From: Gracilibacillus dipsosauri
Lineage (GTDB): Bacteria; Bacillota; Bacilli; Bacillales; Amphibacillaceae
Assembly: GCF_003176895.1 (NCBI RefSeq)
Contig: NZ_QGTD01000011.1
Span: forward strand, 1-64,000
Length of the DNA stretch: 64,000 nt
Direction: 5' to 3'
The translations under genes were made by a program, and so were the position numbers. Shown piece after piece: positions 9,412 to 20,514 of this stretch; the stretch's first letter is position 1; every line of letters starts with the position of its first letter. The notes beneath the pieces were generated by a model. It saw only the letters and a program-made list of their open reading frames with translations, ran no database searches and was not told the origin of the DNA.

Positions 9412-9445
9412 AAGGACCTGACTAACGATAGTCAGGTCCTTTTTA
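9412..9445 (+). terminator. Intrinsic terminator
   Basis: Perfect 12-bp stem AAGGACCTGACT / AGTCAGGTCCTT with a 6-base loop, then Ts. It separates the importer operon from the convergent gene ending at 9477. Confidence 0.92.
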
Positions 9446-9476
9446 AATGGGATAAGGACATATATGGATCGATTCC

Positions 9477-10088
9477 TTATGCTTCTTTTTGTGTGGTGAA
9501 AAATGTAAGAGAATATTTCATGATTGGGTATGCAATACTGCTTACACCTAGAAAAGGTAATAAAACCGGAAATCGATAGAATATATAGAAAATTACAAGT
9601 ATACAGACAACAAGTGCAATGGTTTGTAATGGTTTACCAATTAATAAAATGAAAGCATATTTTACATAGGTAATAGGCTTTAACTGAAAATGAACATACA
9701 CGGGTAAAAAATACATAGCCACAAGTAGAAATAGAATCAGTAATCCATAGGTTAAGATCATGAGTACGGAATTAAGTAATGATGTTTCTAGTTGCCCAAT
9801 TATCCGTATATTGAGAAACAGAATGCTACCTATTAATGTCATCCCATAACCATACAGATTTGCTTTGACCAATTCTTTCTTGAAGTAATAGAAAAAGGTC
9901 TGGAATAATTTTATATCACCGGAAGCTTGAAAGTCCTTTCGAAATGTTGCATAAATCGCAACAGTTGCTGGAAATACCCCTAAAAAGATAAACCCCGATA
10001 AAGAAAGAAGTATCCAACATATATTGAGGATAAATAATTTATACATCCACTCACCGAAAGAAAAATACCACGTGCTTAAATGAGACAT
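9477..10088 (-). CDS. YesL-like (DUF624) membrane protein
   Basis: 203-residue integral membrane protein with about five hydrophobic segments and the N-terminal GEWMYKLFILNICWILLSLSGF pattern of DUF624/YesL. Members sit next to carbohydrate ABC importers in Bacilli, but their biochemical role is not established. This is one of three DUF624 genes in the window, each beside a different importer. It is transcribed alone, leftward, and carries a cre-like site upstream, so it is probably under catabolite control. Confidence 0.8.
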   Translation of the reverse strand: MSHLSTWYFSFGEWMYKLFILNICWILLSLSGFIFLGVFPATVAIYATFRKDFQASGDIKLFQTFFYYFKKELVKANLYGYGMTLIGSILFLNIRIIGQLETSLLNSVLMILTYGLLILFLLVAMYFLPVYVHFQLKPITYVKYAFILLIGKPLQTIALVVCILVIFYIFYRFPVLLPFLGVSSIAYPIMKYSLTFFTTQKEA

Positions 10089-10133
10089 TATTTCACCAAC
10101 CTTTCATTAGGATCAAACCTTGTTACACAAAAA

Positions 10134-10148
10134 GGTAACCGTTTGCAA
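10134..10148 (-). promoter_or_regulatory. cre-like site upstream of the YesL-like gene
   Basis: Read leftward, TTGCAAACGGTTACC matches the cre consensus with one mismatch at the last position. It lies 46 bp before the gene starting at 10088. Confidence 0.55.
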
Positions 10149-10396
10149 TGGATTTCTTAACTAATATATTACACAAAAGTAAAAGACACGTAAATAACTT
10201 TTCCAATAATAGAAAAAAAGGATATACAATCAAAAGGAAAGATAGATAACTATTTTTATATAGTTTACTAGCTGTTGTTCGTCGTTTAATAAATACGAGA
10301 TATAATTAAGTCTGTCAATCAAGATTATACGCATCGAATGATTAACATATTTGTTAATCATATCTAAAAGTTGTTGCAAAAATTAATAAAAATATA

Positions 10397-10425
10397 TTGA
10401 AATCGAAATAGAAGTTGTATATAAT
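10397..10425 (+). promoter_or_regulatory. Strong promoter of the CUT1 importer operon
   Basis: TTGAAA and TATAAT are separated by 17 bp, placing the start near 10432 and a leader of about 240 nt before the binding-protein gene. The 10089-10670 interval has no convincing gene. It holds this promoter, an AraR-like operator, a weak cre and a divergent cre-like site. Confidence 0.7.
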
Positions 10426-10435
10426 TAGTGTACGT

Positions 10436-10455
10436 TATCTCATACGTACAAATTT
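10436..10455 (+). promoter_or_regulatory. AraR-like operator upstream of the CUT1 importer
   Basis: ATACGTAC (10442-10449) followed by AAATTTT, directly after the predicted start site. A further related half-site (GTACGT, 10430-10435) lies just upstream. Confidence 0.7.
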
Positions 10456-10545
10456 TACGTTTTATAAAAGTTGTTCGTATTAAGTGTGTTTTATGATATA
10501 CCAATTATAAATATAATTAGCAAGAAGGAGATGATTTACAAAGAA

Positions 10546-10560
10546 CTGTAAGCGTTTTTT
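10546..10560 (+). promoter_or_regulatory. Weak cre-like site
   Basis: CTGTAAGCGTTTTTT has the TGTAAGCG half of a cre with two mismatches elsewhere. Its position downstream of the promoter suits a CcpA roadblock. Confidence 0.4.
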
Positions 10561-10670
10561 ATTTGTCGTTTAAACAGGATAAAAGTCAGTAGTGAAAATA
10601 CTGAAAACGGTAGAGGCCAATTAGTGATTTACTTTGAAACTAAAAATAAAATTATTTGGGGGTTTAATTA

Positions 10671-11927
10671 ATGAAAAAGTTCCTATCAGCAATGTTACTT
10701 TTGTTAGTGTTTACATTAGTAGGATGTAGTAGTGATAAAAATACCATCCAATTTTGGACACCATTAACTGGTGAAGATGGTGCTTATATGGATGAATTAG
10801 TAGATAAGTATAATGAAACAGATCCAGAGTTTAAAGTAGAGCATGTCGTTACTTCGGATATGTACACGAAAATGTACACTGTATTGAATTCTGGAAACGG
10901 TATCCCTGACTTGTCCATTATTCACGCAGATAGAGTACCTAGCTTTGTCAAGCAGGACTTATTGGAACCGATGACAAAGGTCATGGAAGCGCAACCAGAA
11001 ATTAAGGCAGAGAATTTCTTAGAAGAAGCTTGGAACGCAGGGAATGTGGAAGGTACTCAATATACGGTTCCATTAGATATCCATTCTAATGCGATGTATT
11101 TTAATAAGGATTTAATGAAGAAATATGGTGTGGAAAATTGGTTAGATGATAATGTTGTCACATTTGATGAAATGCTTTCCTTACAAGGTAAGCTAGAGGA
11201 AGGCGACTATGTTCTAAATGATGCTTTAATTAGCTGGGTAATCCTAGCTCAGATCCAAAACTTGGGTGGCTCCATTGAAGAAGGTGGAAAACCAGCTGTC
11301 AATACTCCAGAAATGAAACAAGCAATTGAAGCGGTGAAGCAACTATCAGATGCAGGCTTAATGACACCTTACGGGGAAGATGGTTATTTAATGTTCCAAT
11401 CTGGTAATGTACTATTCTCTACAGATGGTACTTGGAGCTCAACTGGACATGCGCAAGTAGAAGGATTAAATTTTGGTGTAACCAATATTTATGCTTTCGA
11501 ACCAAGCACTTTCCATAACCGTGCATCTTCTCATTTATTCTCTATGCTAACAAATGAAGAGAGAACAGATGAAAAAGAACAAGGTATCGCTGATTTCTTG
11601 GAATTTATTCGTCAAAATTCTATTAAATGGGCAGAGGCTGGCCAAATCGTAGCAAGTAAAGAAGTAGTAGAGAGTCCAGAATATGATGAATATATGCAGT
11701 CATTCTTCACATCTACTCCGGAAGAAGAGGAATCACTATATATTTATACGTATGAGCACTATCCATACATTCAAGAAGCGTTAGATACCTATGTGGCAGA
11801 TATGATCCATGGTGAAATAGATGTAGATACAGGATTAGCGGAGATGCAAAAATTCGTGGAAGATAAGGTTTCAGAAGGTTCATTAGATATTGAAAATGCT
11901 GAGACCGAGGAAGCAACGGAAGAGTAA
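10671..11927 (+). CDS. Sugar ABC importer substrate-binding lipoprotein (CUT1)
   Basis: 418-residue extracytoplasmic binding protein of the family-1 sugar-binding group. The signal peptide ends in LVGC with Cys19 as the lipidation site. It continues with the typical IQFWTPLTGEDGAYMDELVDKYNE opening of this fold. The tail is acidic (ENAETEEATEE). AraR-like control and its neighbours suggest an arabino-oligosaccharide binder, comparable in context to AbnE of Geobacillus, but the ligand is inferred. A strong hairpin separates it from its permeases. Confidence 0.88.
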   Translation: MKKFLSAMLLLLVFTLVGCSSDKNTIQFWTPLTGEDGAYMDELVDKYNETDPEFKVEHVVTSDMYTKMYTVLNSGNGIPDLSIIHADRVPSFVKQDLLEPMTKVMEAQPEIKAENFLEEAWNAGNVEGTQYTVPLDIHSNAMYFNKDLMKKYGVENWLDDNVVTFDEMLSLQGKLEEGDYVLNDALISWVILAQIQNLGGSIEEGGKPAVNTPEMKQAIEAVKQLSDAGLMTPYGEDGYLMFQSGNVLFSTDGTWSSTGHAQVEGLNFGVTNIYAFEPSTFHNRASSHLFSMLTNEERTDEKEQGIADFLEFIRQNSIKWAEAGQIVASKEVVESPEYDEYMQSFFTSTPEEEESLYIYTYEHYPYIQEALDTYVADMIHGEIDVDTGLAEMQKFVEDKVSEGSLDIENAETEEATEE

Positions 11928-11938
11928 TGATTTGTAAG

Positions 11939-11972
11939 AAGCAATGTGCCATGTCTCATTGGCACATTGCTT
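11939..11972 (+). terminator. Intercistronic hairpin between binding protein and permeases
   Basis: Perfect 12-bp stem AAGCAATGTGCC / GGCACATTGCTT with a 10-base loop, followed by TTG rather than a long T-run. It lies between the CUT1 lipoprotein and permease genes and probably lowers downstream expression without blocking it. An in-frame GTG at 11946 falls inside the stem, arguing against that start for the permease. Confidence 0.7.
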
Positions 11973-11993
11973 TTGAACAAGGAGGTAGTACGG

Positions 11994-12872
11994 TTGAACA
12001 ATAAAAGAAACTTCGCACCGATATTTTTTGTGGGCCCACATATTATCTTATTTATTGTGTTCATATTGATCCCTTCTATTTATGGTATATATGCGTCATT
12101 TACCAATTGGAATTTAATCAGTGATCCTGTATGGGTAGGTTTAGATAATTATAAAACCATTTTAACAGACGCAGATTCTACCTTTTATGCTCAATTTTTT
12201 AATGGCTTAGTAAATACATTGCTTTTTGTCGTGTTTACCGTTCCGTTGATGATCATTATCCCGTTGATGATCGCCGTTGCCTTAGAACATAAAGAAGTAA
12301 AATTCACGAGTTTATTTCAAACACTACTTTATGTGCCTGGTTTAATATCCATTTCTGCAGCAGCCTTAATCTGGTCACTTATTTTCAATAAGCAGCTAGG
12401 TGTTGTGAACAATTTATTTGGTTCAGAGCATGTGTGGGCAGCCACTCAGCCTTATGCTTGGCTAACGATCATTGTCATCACTGTATGGGCAGGTATTGGT
12501 GGTAATATGATTATTTATCGTGCAGGTATTAATGGTGTATCAAAGGACTTATATGAATCAGCGGAAATAGATGGGGCAGGTCCAGTAAGGAAATTCTTTA
12601 GTATCACACTTCCGTCTATTAAGTTTCCATTAATTTATACAATGGTCATGACAACAGCAGGGGCGTTTAACGTTTTTGCACAGCCTTTAATGATGACAAG
12701 TGGTGGACCGAAGCAAGGAACGACAGTACTCATGATGTATATACGCGATTTAGCTTTTAGTCATGGTGAATCCATTGCCGGGATCGCATCAGCGATGGCG
12801 GTATTACTAGGTTTAGTCATTCTCGTGATATCTGCTATCCAATATTACGTAATGAGTCGCAATGCTGCCTAA
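11994..12872 (+). CDS. Sugar ABC importer permease (CUT1, first subunit)
   Basis: 292-residue membrane subunit with about six helices and the EAA-loop ESAEIDGAGPVRKFFSITLP. TTG 11994 is chosen because GGAGGTAG at 11981 is well spaced, whereas the longer frame begins inside a terminator-like hairpin. The N-terminus NNKRNFAPIFFVGPHIILFIVF is typical of MalF/AraP-like permeases. It pairs with the next gene and probably uses a shared MsmX-type ATPase. Confidence 0.9.
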   Translation: MNNKRNFAPIFFVGPHIILFIVFILIPSIYGIYASFTNWNLISDPVWVGLDNYKTILTDADSTFYAQFFNGLVNTLLFVVFTVPLMIIIPLMIAVALEHKEVKFTSLFQTLLYVPGLISISAAALIWSLIFNKQLGVVNNLFGSEHVWAATQPYAWLTIIVITVWAGIGGNMIIYRAGINGVSKDLYESAEIDGAGPVRKFFSITLPSIKFPLIYTMVMTTAGAFNVFAQPLMMTSGGPKQGTTVLMMYIRDLAFSHGESIAGIASAMAVLLGLVILVISAIQYYVMSRNAA

Positions 12873-12910
12873 TAGCATCATATTGAAATGACAAGAGTAG
12901 AGGTGAAAAA

Positions 12911-13756
12911 ATGCTTAAAAAAATTAAACTATCAAAATATTTATCATACCTGTTTTTAATCGTTGTCAGTGCAATATGGGTGATTCCTGTTCTCTTCGGT
13001 ATTGTTACATCTTTTCGTTCTCAAACAGAGGTTGTAAATGAAGGATTTAGGTTATTACCTGTCAATTGGATTGTAGAGAATTATGTTGCTATTTTAGAAA
13101 ACACCTCTTCTGCACCAATTTTACAATGGTTGTGGAATTCGGTTTTTATTGCAACATTACACACACTCTTAGTTGTTGTAGTGATTTCTATAACAGGTTA
13201 TGGTTATTCGCGGATGAAATTTAAAGGAAGGGATTTCTTATTCTTCACATTACTAGGTATCTCTTTCTTCCCAAATGTAGTAAACTTAATTCCATCGTAT
13301 AAAATTATTGATATTCTAGGATGGGTGAACACACCTTGGGCGATGATCGTTCCTGGTCTTGCTGGGATGGGGAATATCTTCCTTGTAAGGCAATTTATGA
13401 AGGGAATACCGATGGAGCTAGATGAGTCGGCTCGAGTAGATGGTGCAAGTGATTTCACGATTTACTCAAAAATTATTCTTCCACTAATTAGACCGGTATT
13501 AATTGTTTGTGCATTGTTCTCGTTTACGGGATCATGGAATGATTTTCTCTGGCCAGTTATTGTTTATACAGATGTAGATAAGATGCCAGTCACAGCAGGG
13601 CTATTGCTATTACAAGACATTTATGGAAACTACCGAATGATAGGTCAGTTAATGGGATCAGCTATTCTGGCGATTATTCCAACATTACTCCTATTCTTCT
13701 TTGCACAAAAATACTTTGTTTCTGCGATTAATTTAAACTCAGGAATTAAAGGATAA
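12911..13756 (+). CDS. Sugar ABC importer permease (CUT1, second subunit)
   Basis: 281-residue MalG/AraQ-like subunit with six predicted helices and the loop ESARVDGASDFTIYSKIILPLIRP. AGAGGTG precedes the ATG. The C-terminus FFAQKYFVSAINLNSGIKG is typical of the family. It lies 38 bp after its partner and completes the importer begun at 10671. Confidence 0.92.
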   Translation: MLKKIKLSKYLSYLFLIVVSAIWVIPVLFGIVTSFRSQTEVVNEGFRLLPVNWIVENYVAILENTSSAPILQWLWNSVFIATLHTLLVVVVISITGYGYSRMKFKGRDFLFFTLLGISFFPNVVNLIPSYKIIDILGWVNTPWAMIVPGLAGMGNIFLVRQFMKGIPMELDESARVDGASDFTIYSKIILPLIRPVLIVCALFSFTGSWNDFLWPVIVYTDVDKMPVTAGLLLLQDIYGNYRMIGQLMGSAILAIIPTLLLFFFAQKYFVSAINLNSGIKG

Positions 13757-13851
13757 TCGTTATTGTCATGATGTTTGTGAAATCAACTATATAAGAGACT
13801 AGATAAAGACGGACGAATCAAAGCTTTTCTAGCGGAAGTGGGGGAGCGTAA

Positions 13852-14271
13852 ATGAAAAGAGGCTTTGAAAGAAAACTTATTATGATAGGTGCCTTATGGA
13901 ATTTAGTAACTTCGCTTTTAACAATTTTCAGTTATAATTCCTGGTTTACGTCACAAGGTGAAAAACAGCTACAAAACCTAGATACCAATACCATGATGGC
14001 GGGATCGCAAATGGTGAACAATGTTTCCAAGATTATATTTATATTTGGTCTATTTGTCTTAATTGGAGCAATCGTAAACTTTCTAGTTGCTACGAAAATA
14101 AAAGATAATGAAATCCAATATAAACTGATAATTTGGATTGGAGTTTGGGCGATTTTACAAATATTGTCTATGGATGTCATAGGATTTGTTCTATACATGC
14201 TAGCATTTGTCTTGTATATGGCAAAAAATAAAGCGATCAAGCTATCAGCACAGAAGCTTCAAAACGCATAA
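13852..14271 (+). CDS. Small membrane protein, DUF4064-like
   Basis: 139 residues with about four hydrophobic segments (roughly 9-27, 62-84, 95-110, 112-128) and a basic C-terminus. The pattern resembles the DUF4064 family of Bacillus membrane proteins, whose function is unknown. GGGGGAG precedes the ATG. It follows the CUT1 importer by 95 bp in the same direction and ends at a terminator, so it may be the last gene of that transcript. A link to sugar uptake is unproven. Confidence 0.65.
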   Translation: MKRGFERKLIMIGALWNLVTSLLTIFSYNSWFTSQGEKQLQNLDTNTMMAGSQMVNNVSKIIFIFGLFVLIGAIVNFLVATKIKDNEIQYKLIIWIGVWAILQILSMDVIGFVLYMLAFVLYMAKNKAIKLSAQKLQNA

Positions 14272-14280
14272 ATAATTCAG

Positions 14281-14312
14281 GTAGAGATAATGAGTATCTC
14301 TACTCTTTTTTT
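14281..14312 (+). terminator. Intrinsic terminator
   Basis: Nine-base stem GTAGAGATA / TATCTCTAC with a 5-base loop, followed by TC and seven Ts. Confidence 0.9.
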
Positions 14313-14380
14313 GTTATTCATGATAAGAAATAACTGGAGAAGAAGAATAGAAAAAATGTTTTTCAATTGGGTTATTTCTC

Positions 14381-14409
14381 TTGACATATTTCAGTTTTTT
14401 TCTTAGTCT
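14381..14409 (+). promoter_or_regulatory. Probable promoter of the glycosidase operon
   Basis: Consensus TTGACA at 14381 with a poor -10 (TAGTCT) at 17-bp spacing. An AraR-like operator follows directly. The -35 is convincing; the -10 assignment is tentative. Confidence 0.4.
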
Positions 14410-14427
14410 TAATATACGTACCATTTT
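14409..14427 (+). promoter_or_regulatory. AraR-like operator upstream of the first GH51 gene
   Basis: ATACGTAC (14414-14421) flanked by AT-rich sequence, about 125 bp before the GH51 start. Confidence 0.6.
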
Positions 14428-14502
14428 ATTATTTTTTAGAATTTAAAGCAAACCCATACGTTCAAGTTAATCCAATGGAAGCAATGATTAATTTTTTTGT
14501 AG

Positions 14503-16065
<1,563 letters not shown>

Positions 16066-16113
16066 TTCGTTCGTTTGTCAATCAGTATGGATACTAGGGA
16101 GGATGTAATTTTA

Positions 16114-17442
16114 ATGAAACATCATCATGAAGCCCTAACACCTCCAATGGGCTGGAATAGCTGGGATTGTTATGGTGCTACAGTAACCGAAGAGGAAGTA
16201 AAAGGAAACGCTGATTATATGGCCGAACATCTAAAGGATTATGGATGGGAATATATAGTCGTAGATATTCAATGGTCAGAGCCTGGGGCTGTTTCTTCTG
16301 CCTATCGGCCATTTGTTCCATTAGAGATGGATGCGTATTCTCGTCTCATCCCTGCTGTCAATCGATTTCCTTCAGCCAGAAATGGCAAAGGCTTTCAGTC
16401 TCTTGCCAGTTATGTGCACCAGCTTGGATTGAAATTTGGTATCCATATTATGAGAGGGATTCCAAGACAAGCCGTTCATCAGAATACTAAAATATTGGGG
16501 ACAGATGTTAGAGCCCGAGATATTGCGAAGCCGAATTCTATCTGTCCTTGGAATACGGATATGTATGGTGTAGACCATACAAAAGATGGGGCCAGGCAGT
16601 ATTATGATTCTCTCTTTCAGCTTTATGCGGAATGGGGAGTCGATTTTGTCAAGGTAGATGACATTGCAGATTCCAAGCTTTATGGCATTCATGTAGAAGA
16701 AATTAAGATGATTCGTAGAGCGATTGATAACTGTGGTAGACCGATGGTGTTAAGCTTATCACCAGGTCCAGCTCCTTTGGAATATGCTAGTCTGCTAGAA
16801 GAAAATGCCAATATGTGGCGGATGACTGATGACTTTTGGGATTTATGGCCATTGCTTTATGACATGTTCGATCGCTGTTATAAATGGAGTAAAAACGTCG
16901 GACCAGGCTATTGGCCTGATGCCGACATGCTTCCTTTAGGACATATTGGTATACGTTCTGTTGATGGTGGTGCAAGTGATCGTTATACCAGATTTACGAA
17001 AGACGAGCAATTGACCATGATGACATTGTGGTCGATCTTCAAATCACCACTAATGTTTGGTGGTGAATTAAGGGACAATGATGATTGGACCTTATCGTTA
17101 ATTACTAACGAGGAAGTGTTAGATGTACATCGAAATGGTGTAGGTGCTCGTCAAGTTTATCGAGATCTTGATAAAGTCGTATGGACATCCTATGGGGATG
17201 ATCATACCATCTATGTTGCTTTGTTTAATCTTAATGATCAGAGGGAGCGAGTAACCGTAACCTTTGAGCAGTTAGGTATAGGTGGCGATAAAGTAGAAAT
17301 GCGTGACCTTTGGGAGAAAGCAGATTTAGGTTTGGCTACAGACATAATAGACTTTGAACTTCCGCCACACGGTACAAAGTTTATTCAATTAACTAATGTA
17401 TCTGTACAATATTGCCAGCGTGTAACAAAATTGAACTTATAA
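16114..17442 (+). CDS. GH27 glycosidase, probable beta-L-arabinopyranosidase
   Basis: 442-residue cytoplasmic GH27 enzyme opening with [14 protein letters not shown], the family signature. The expected nucleophile is Asp182 in FVKVDDI and the acid/base Asp240 in WRMTDDF. In GH27 alpha-galactosidases the first motif is usually KYDNC; the altered version and the position between two GH51 genes fit beta-L-arabinopyranosidase, known from a Geobacillus arabinan cluster (Abp). Alpha-galactosidase remains possible. ATG 16114 with GGGAGGAT is chosen over upstream starts at 16075 and 16087. Confidence 0.82.
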   Translation: MKHHHEALTPPMGWNSWDCYGATVTEEEVKGNADYMAEHLKDYGWEYIVVDIQWSEPGAVSSAYRPFVPLEMDAYSRLIPAVNRFPSARNGKGFQSLASYVHQLGLKFGIHIMRGIPRQAVHQNTKILGTDVRARDIAKPNSICPWNTDMYGVDHTKDGARQYYDSLFQLYAEWGVDFVKVDDIADSKLYGIHVEEIKMIRRAIDNCGRPMVLSLSPGPAPLEYASLLEENANMWRMTDDFWDLWPLLYDMFDRCYKWSKNVGPGYWPDADMLPLGHIGIRSVDGGASDRYTRFTKDEQLTMMTLWSIFKSPLMFGGELRDNDDWTLSLITNEEVLDVHRNGVGARQVYRDLDKVVWTSYGDDHTIYVALFNLNDQRERVTVTFEQLGIGGDKVEMRDLWEKADLGLATDIIDFELPPHGTKFIQLTNVSVQYCQRVTKLNL

Positions 17443-17462
17443 TAAATAATGAGGTGAATATT

Positions 17463-18944
17463 ATGGGGAATAAAGCAGTCATTAATGCAGATGTAGGTCA
17501 AGGTACGATTAATAAAAATATCTATGGTCATTTTGCAGAACATTTAGGTCGTTGTATCTATGAAGGAATTTGGGTAGGAGAAGATTCTTCCATACCAAAT
17601 ACAAATGGCATTCGAAAGGATGTGGTAGAGGCATTAAAGAATATTAAAATTCCTGTACTACGTTGGCCAGGAGGATGCTTTGCAGATGAATATCATTGGA
17701 AGGATGGAATTGGTCCACGCGAAAATCGTAAACGTATGGTGAACACACACTGGGGCGGAGTAATTGAGAATAACCACTTTGGTACTCATGAGTTTATGAT
17801 GTTGTGTGACATGCTGGAGACAGAGCCATACATTTGTGGAAATGTAGGGAGTGGAACAGTTCAAGAAATGTCCGAATGGGTGGAATACATGACATTTGAC
17901 GGCGAGTCCCCAATGGCCAATCTTCGTAAAGAAAACGGAAAAGACGAGCCGTGGCCACTTAAATATTTTGGTGTTGGAAATGAAAACTGGGGTTGTGGAG
18001 GTAATATGCGTCCACAATACTATGCAGATCTTTACCGTCGTTTTCAAACCTATGTAAGAAATTATGGGGACAATAAGATTTATCGTATTGCAGGTGGTCC
18101 GAACGTCGATGACTACAATTGGACAGAGGTACTCATGCGTGAAGCGGCAAATATGATGGATGGACTTAGCCTACACTACTATACGATGCCAGGTGAATTT
18201 TGGACGGGTAAAGGTTCTGCAACCAACTTCCCTGAAGCGGAGTGGGACATTACATTACAAAGAGCGTACCATATAAAAGAATTGATTGAAAAACATAGTA
18301 CCATTATGGATAAATATGATCCAGAGAAACGAGTTGGGTTAATTATTGATGAATGGGGAGCTTGGTATGATGTAGAAGAAGGTACGAATCCAGGATTCCT
18401 TTATCAACAAAATACGATCCGTGACGCCCTTGTTGCAGGGATTTCATTAAATATATTTAATGATCACAATGATCGTGTCCAAATGACTAATATTGCCCAA
18501 ACGATTAACGTATTGCAAGCAATGATTTTAACAGATAAGGAAAAAATGATTCTTACACCTACTTATCATGTGTTTGAAATGTATAAAGTTCACCAGGATG
18601 CAGAGAAATTGGCTTTAGCTATCCAAACAGATGTGAAAAAAGTCGATGACAAAGACTTGCCGCAAATTACTGCATCTGCTTCCAGAGCTAAAGATGGAAC
18701 AATTAATATTACGTTATGTAATGTAGACAAAGATAAGGAGACAGATCTTGAAATAGATTTAAGGGGTGTAGATGTTCAAAATGTCTCCGGACGTGTGTTA
18801 ACAGCAAATGAATTAGATGCCCATAACACCTTCGACAATCCGGATAACGTAAAACCGGTTGAATTTACAGATTTTCAAGTGAACGGCACTGTCTTAACGG
18901 TAAAACTACCTTCCAAATCTGTTACCGCAATATCTGTTAAGTAA
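17463..18944 (+). CDS. Alpha-L-arabinofuranosidase, GH51 (second copy)
   Basis: 493-residue intracellular GH51 enzyme with the acid/base Glu in FGVGNENWG (about Glu174) and the nucleophile in IIDEWGAWY (about Glu297). It differs considerably from the first GH51 (for example GNENWGCGG against GNEMDGPWQ), so the two probably divide linkages or chain lengths, as paired AbfA/Abf2 enzymes do in Bacillus. ATG 17463 follows GAGGTG; a longer frame from 17412 would overlap the GH27 gene by 31 bases and has no ribosome site. Last gene of the unit before a terminator. Confidence 0.92.
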   Translation: MGNKAVINADVGQGTINKNIYGHFAEHLGRCIYEGIWVGEDSSIPNTNGIRKDVVEALKNIKIPVLRWPGGCFADEYHWKDGIGPRENRKRMVNTHWGGVIENNHFGTHEFMMLCDMLETEPYICGNVGSGTVQEMSEWVEYMTFDGESPMANLRKENGKDEPWPLKYFGVGNENWGCGGNMRPQYYADLYRRFQTYVRNYGDNKIYRIAGGPNVDDYNWTEVLMREAANMMDGLSLHYYTMPGEFWTGKGSATNFPEAEWDITLQRAYHIKELIEKHSTIMDKYDPEKRVGLIIDEWGAWYDVEEGTNPGFLYQQNTIRDALVAGISLNIFNDHNDRVQMTNIAQTINVLQAMILTDKEKMILTPTYHVFEMYKVHQDAEKLALAIQTDVKKVDDKDLPQITASASRAKDGTINITLCNVDKDKETDLEIDLRGVDVQNVSGRVLTANELDAHNTFDNPDNVKPVEFTDFQVNGTVLTVKLPSKSVTAISVK

Positions 18945-18960
18945 GGAAAGAAAGAGGAAA

Positions 18961-18992
18961 AGGTCGATAAGTAAAACTTGTCGGCTTTTTTT
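18961..18992 (+). terminator. Intrinsic terminator
   Basis: Eleven-base stem (AGGTCGATAAG / CTTGTCGGCTT, with G-T pairs) and a 5-base loop, followed by a T-run. It closes the glycosidase unit. Confidence 0.8.
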
Positions 18993-19009
18993 AATCGAAA
19001 GATATAAAA

Positions 19010-20236
19010 ATGTACAGGGATGTGAGCCAATTGCATTTTCAAGATGAGTTAAATAAGTTAATAAAAGAGCTGGAATGTAATGACATAAATCTTCCGGCTA
19101 TTTATATAGAAAAAGAAGTGATAAAGCGAATTCCAGAATTTGCAAACAAACATCAATTTAGACATATTGTTATTGTGACAGACGATAACACGAAAAAGGT
19201 GGTAGGAGATGAATTAACACTTTTTTTGGAAAAGGAAGGTCTCATTACTCAACTAGTTATTCTAACGCCAACAGAACATAATCAAGTGATCGCAAATGAA
19301 GAGACGCTTGTAGAGCTAATGCTAGCCACTTCTCCAGAAACCACATTACTAATCGCCGCAGGATCTGGCACTATTCACGATATTGTTCGTTTTGTTGGCC
19401 ATAAAATGGATATTCCGTTTATTTCTGTACCAACAGCTGCTTCTGTTGATGGATTCACTTCCAAAGGAGCACCATTAATCTTAAGAGGAAAAAAACAAAC
19501 CATTCAAACGGCCTCTCCCATTGCGGTTTTTGCGGATATAAATATATTAGTACGGGCCCCTAGGGAGCTGACTGCTGCAGGGTTTGGCGATATTTTAGGT
19601 AAGTATACCTCCCTAGTCGATTGGGAAATCTCTCGTCTAATCGCAAATGAACCATATCAAGCACGGGCGGCAGCAATGACGCGATATGCTCTAGATACTT
19701 GTATCAATAATATAGAAAAAATAGCTCAACGTGACGAGGAAGGTATAAAAATAATAATACAAGCATTGATTGAATCAGGACTGGTGATGCTTGTATTAGA
19801 TTACTCGAGACCAGCATCAGGTGGAGAGCATCATCTGTCTCATTTTTTAGAAATGGATATGCTACAAAAAAATCAAAAACAACATTTGCATGGAGCAAAG
19901 GTTGGAGTAACAACAGCTATTATTGCTGAGCTATACAAGAAGTTTGTAACAGAATCCTCCTTAGAAGATATAAAAAATGGAACAGTGAAAAAGCATTGGA
20001 GGACTATAAAAGAATTGATCCTATCGATACCTGAAGCCGAGCAATTAAGAAGCTATTTAAGAAAAGTCGGTGGACCTGATTCAATACAAGCATTAAAAAT
20101 AGAGGATAAGGTTGTCCGTGCTAGCTTAAATCAAGCGCATAACTTGAGAGATCGATGTACTGGCCTGCTTTTAATCAATCAAATCAAAAAAACAGAATTG
20201 CCTTATCCATTTAATTCAAGTCCTTTGCCAATGTGA
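19010..20236 (+). CDS. araM: Glycerol-1-phosphate dehydrogenase, AraM family
   Basis: Closely resembles B. subtilis AraM, an NADH- and Ni2+-dependent dehydrogenase that makes sn-glycerol 1-phosphate from dihydroxyacetone phosphate. AraM sits in arabinose operons, but its link to arabinose is unclear. Diagnostic segments are GSGTIHDIVRF, PTAASVDGFTSKGAP, AGFGDILGKYTSLVDWEISR and PASGGEHHLSHF. 408 residues against about 394 in B. subtilis. The start is uncertain: ATG 19010 has little ribosome site, while GTG 19022 or TTG 19031 follow AGGGATG. It lies 18 bp after a terminator, so it may depend on readthrough. Confidence 0.9.
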   Translation: MYRDVSQLHFQDELNKLIKELECNDINLPAIYIEKEVIKRIPEFANKHQFRHIVIVTDDNTKKVVGDELTLFLEKEGLITQLVILTPTEHNQVIANEETLVELMLATSPETTLLIAAGSGTIHDIVRFVGHKMDIPFISVPTAASVDGFTSKGAPLILRGKKQTIQTASPIAVFADINILVRAPRELTAAGFGDILGKYTSLVDWEISRLIANEPYQARAAAMTRYALDTCINNIEKIAQRDEEGIKIIIQALIESGLVMLVLDYSRPASGGEHHLSHFLEMDMLQKNQKQHLHGAKVGVTTAIIAELYKKFVTESSLEDIKNGTVKKHWRTIKELILSIPEAEQLRSYLRKVGGPDSIQALKIEDKVVRASLNQAHNLRDRCTGLLLINQIKKTELPYPFNSSPLPM

Positions 20237-20248
20237 AATAAAAACAAA

Positions 20249-20287
20249 TAAGAAGTATCCTTTCCTATTTGAAAAGGATACTTCTTA
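20249..20287. terminator. Hairpin terminator after araM
   Basis: Long stem TAAGAAGTATCCTTT / AAAGGATACTTCTTA (15 bp, 9-base loop). A-rich on one flank and without a strong T-run. Confidence 0.7.
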
Positions 20288-20324
20288 AAGAAAAGGTTAT
20301 TCATTAAAGATTTCTAAAAAACCA

Positions 20325-20353
20325 TTGAAAAAAGTTATCCAGTTATATATAAT
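20325..20353 (+). promoter_or_regulatory. Promoter of the AraPQ-type permease operon
   Basis: TTGAAA and TATAAT with 17-bp spacing; start near 20360. An AraR-like operator follows the start site and a full cre lies 96 bp downstream of the -10. Confidence 0.72.
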
Positions 20354-20365
20354 AGAAACAACTCA

Positions 20366-20383
20366 TACTTATACGTACCATTT
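20366..20383 (+). promoter_or_regulatory. AraR-like operator upstream of araP
   Basis: ATACGTAC (20371-20378) within ACTT...CATTT, immediately after the predicted transcript start. Confidence 0.65.
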
Positions 20384-20448
20384 AAAAGAGTTATGAGTGA
20401 TTATGGAGATTTGTATCAAAAATGATATAGAAATTATTTATTCGCTAA

Positions 20449-20463
20449 ATGGAAGCGCATACA
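20449..20463 (+). promoter_or_regulatory. cre site upstream of araP
   Basis: ATGGAAGCGCATACA matches WTGNAANCGNWNNCW at every fixed position, about 50 bp before the gene. Confidence 0.72.
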
Positions 20464-20514
20464 AATCTTAGGTGATTTTGGTTGAAGCAGTTATATAGAA
20501 TTGGAGGGGTAAAT

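Noticed and set aside
11946-11993. N-terminal extension of the CUT1 permease from GTG 11946
   Set aside because: That codon lies inside a perfect 12-bp hairpin, and a well-spaced GGAGGTAG serves TTG 11994.
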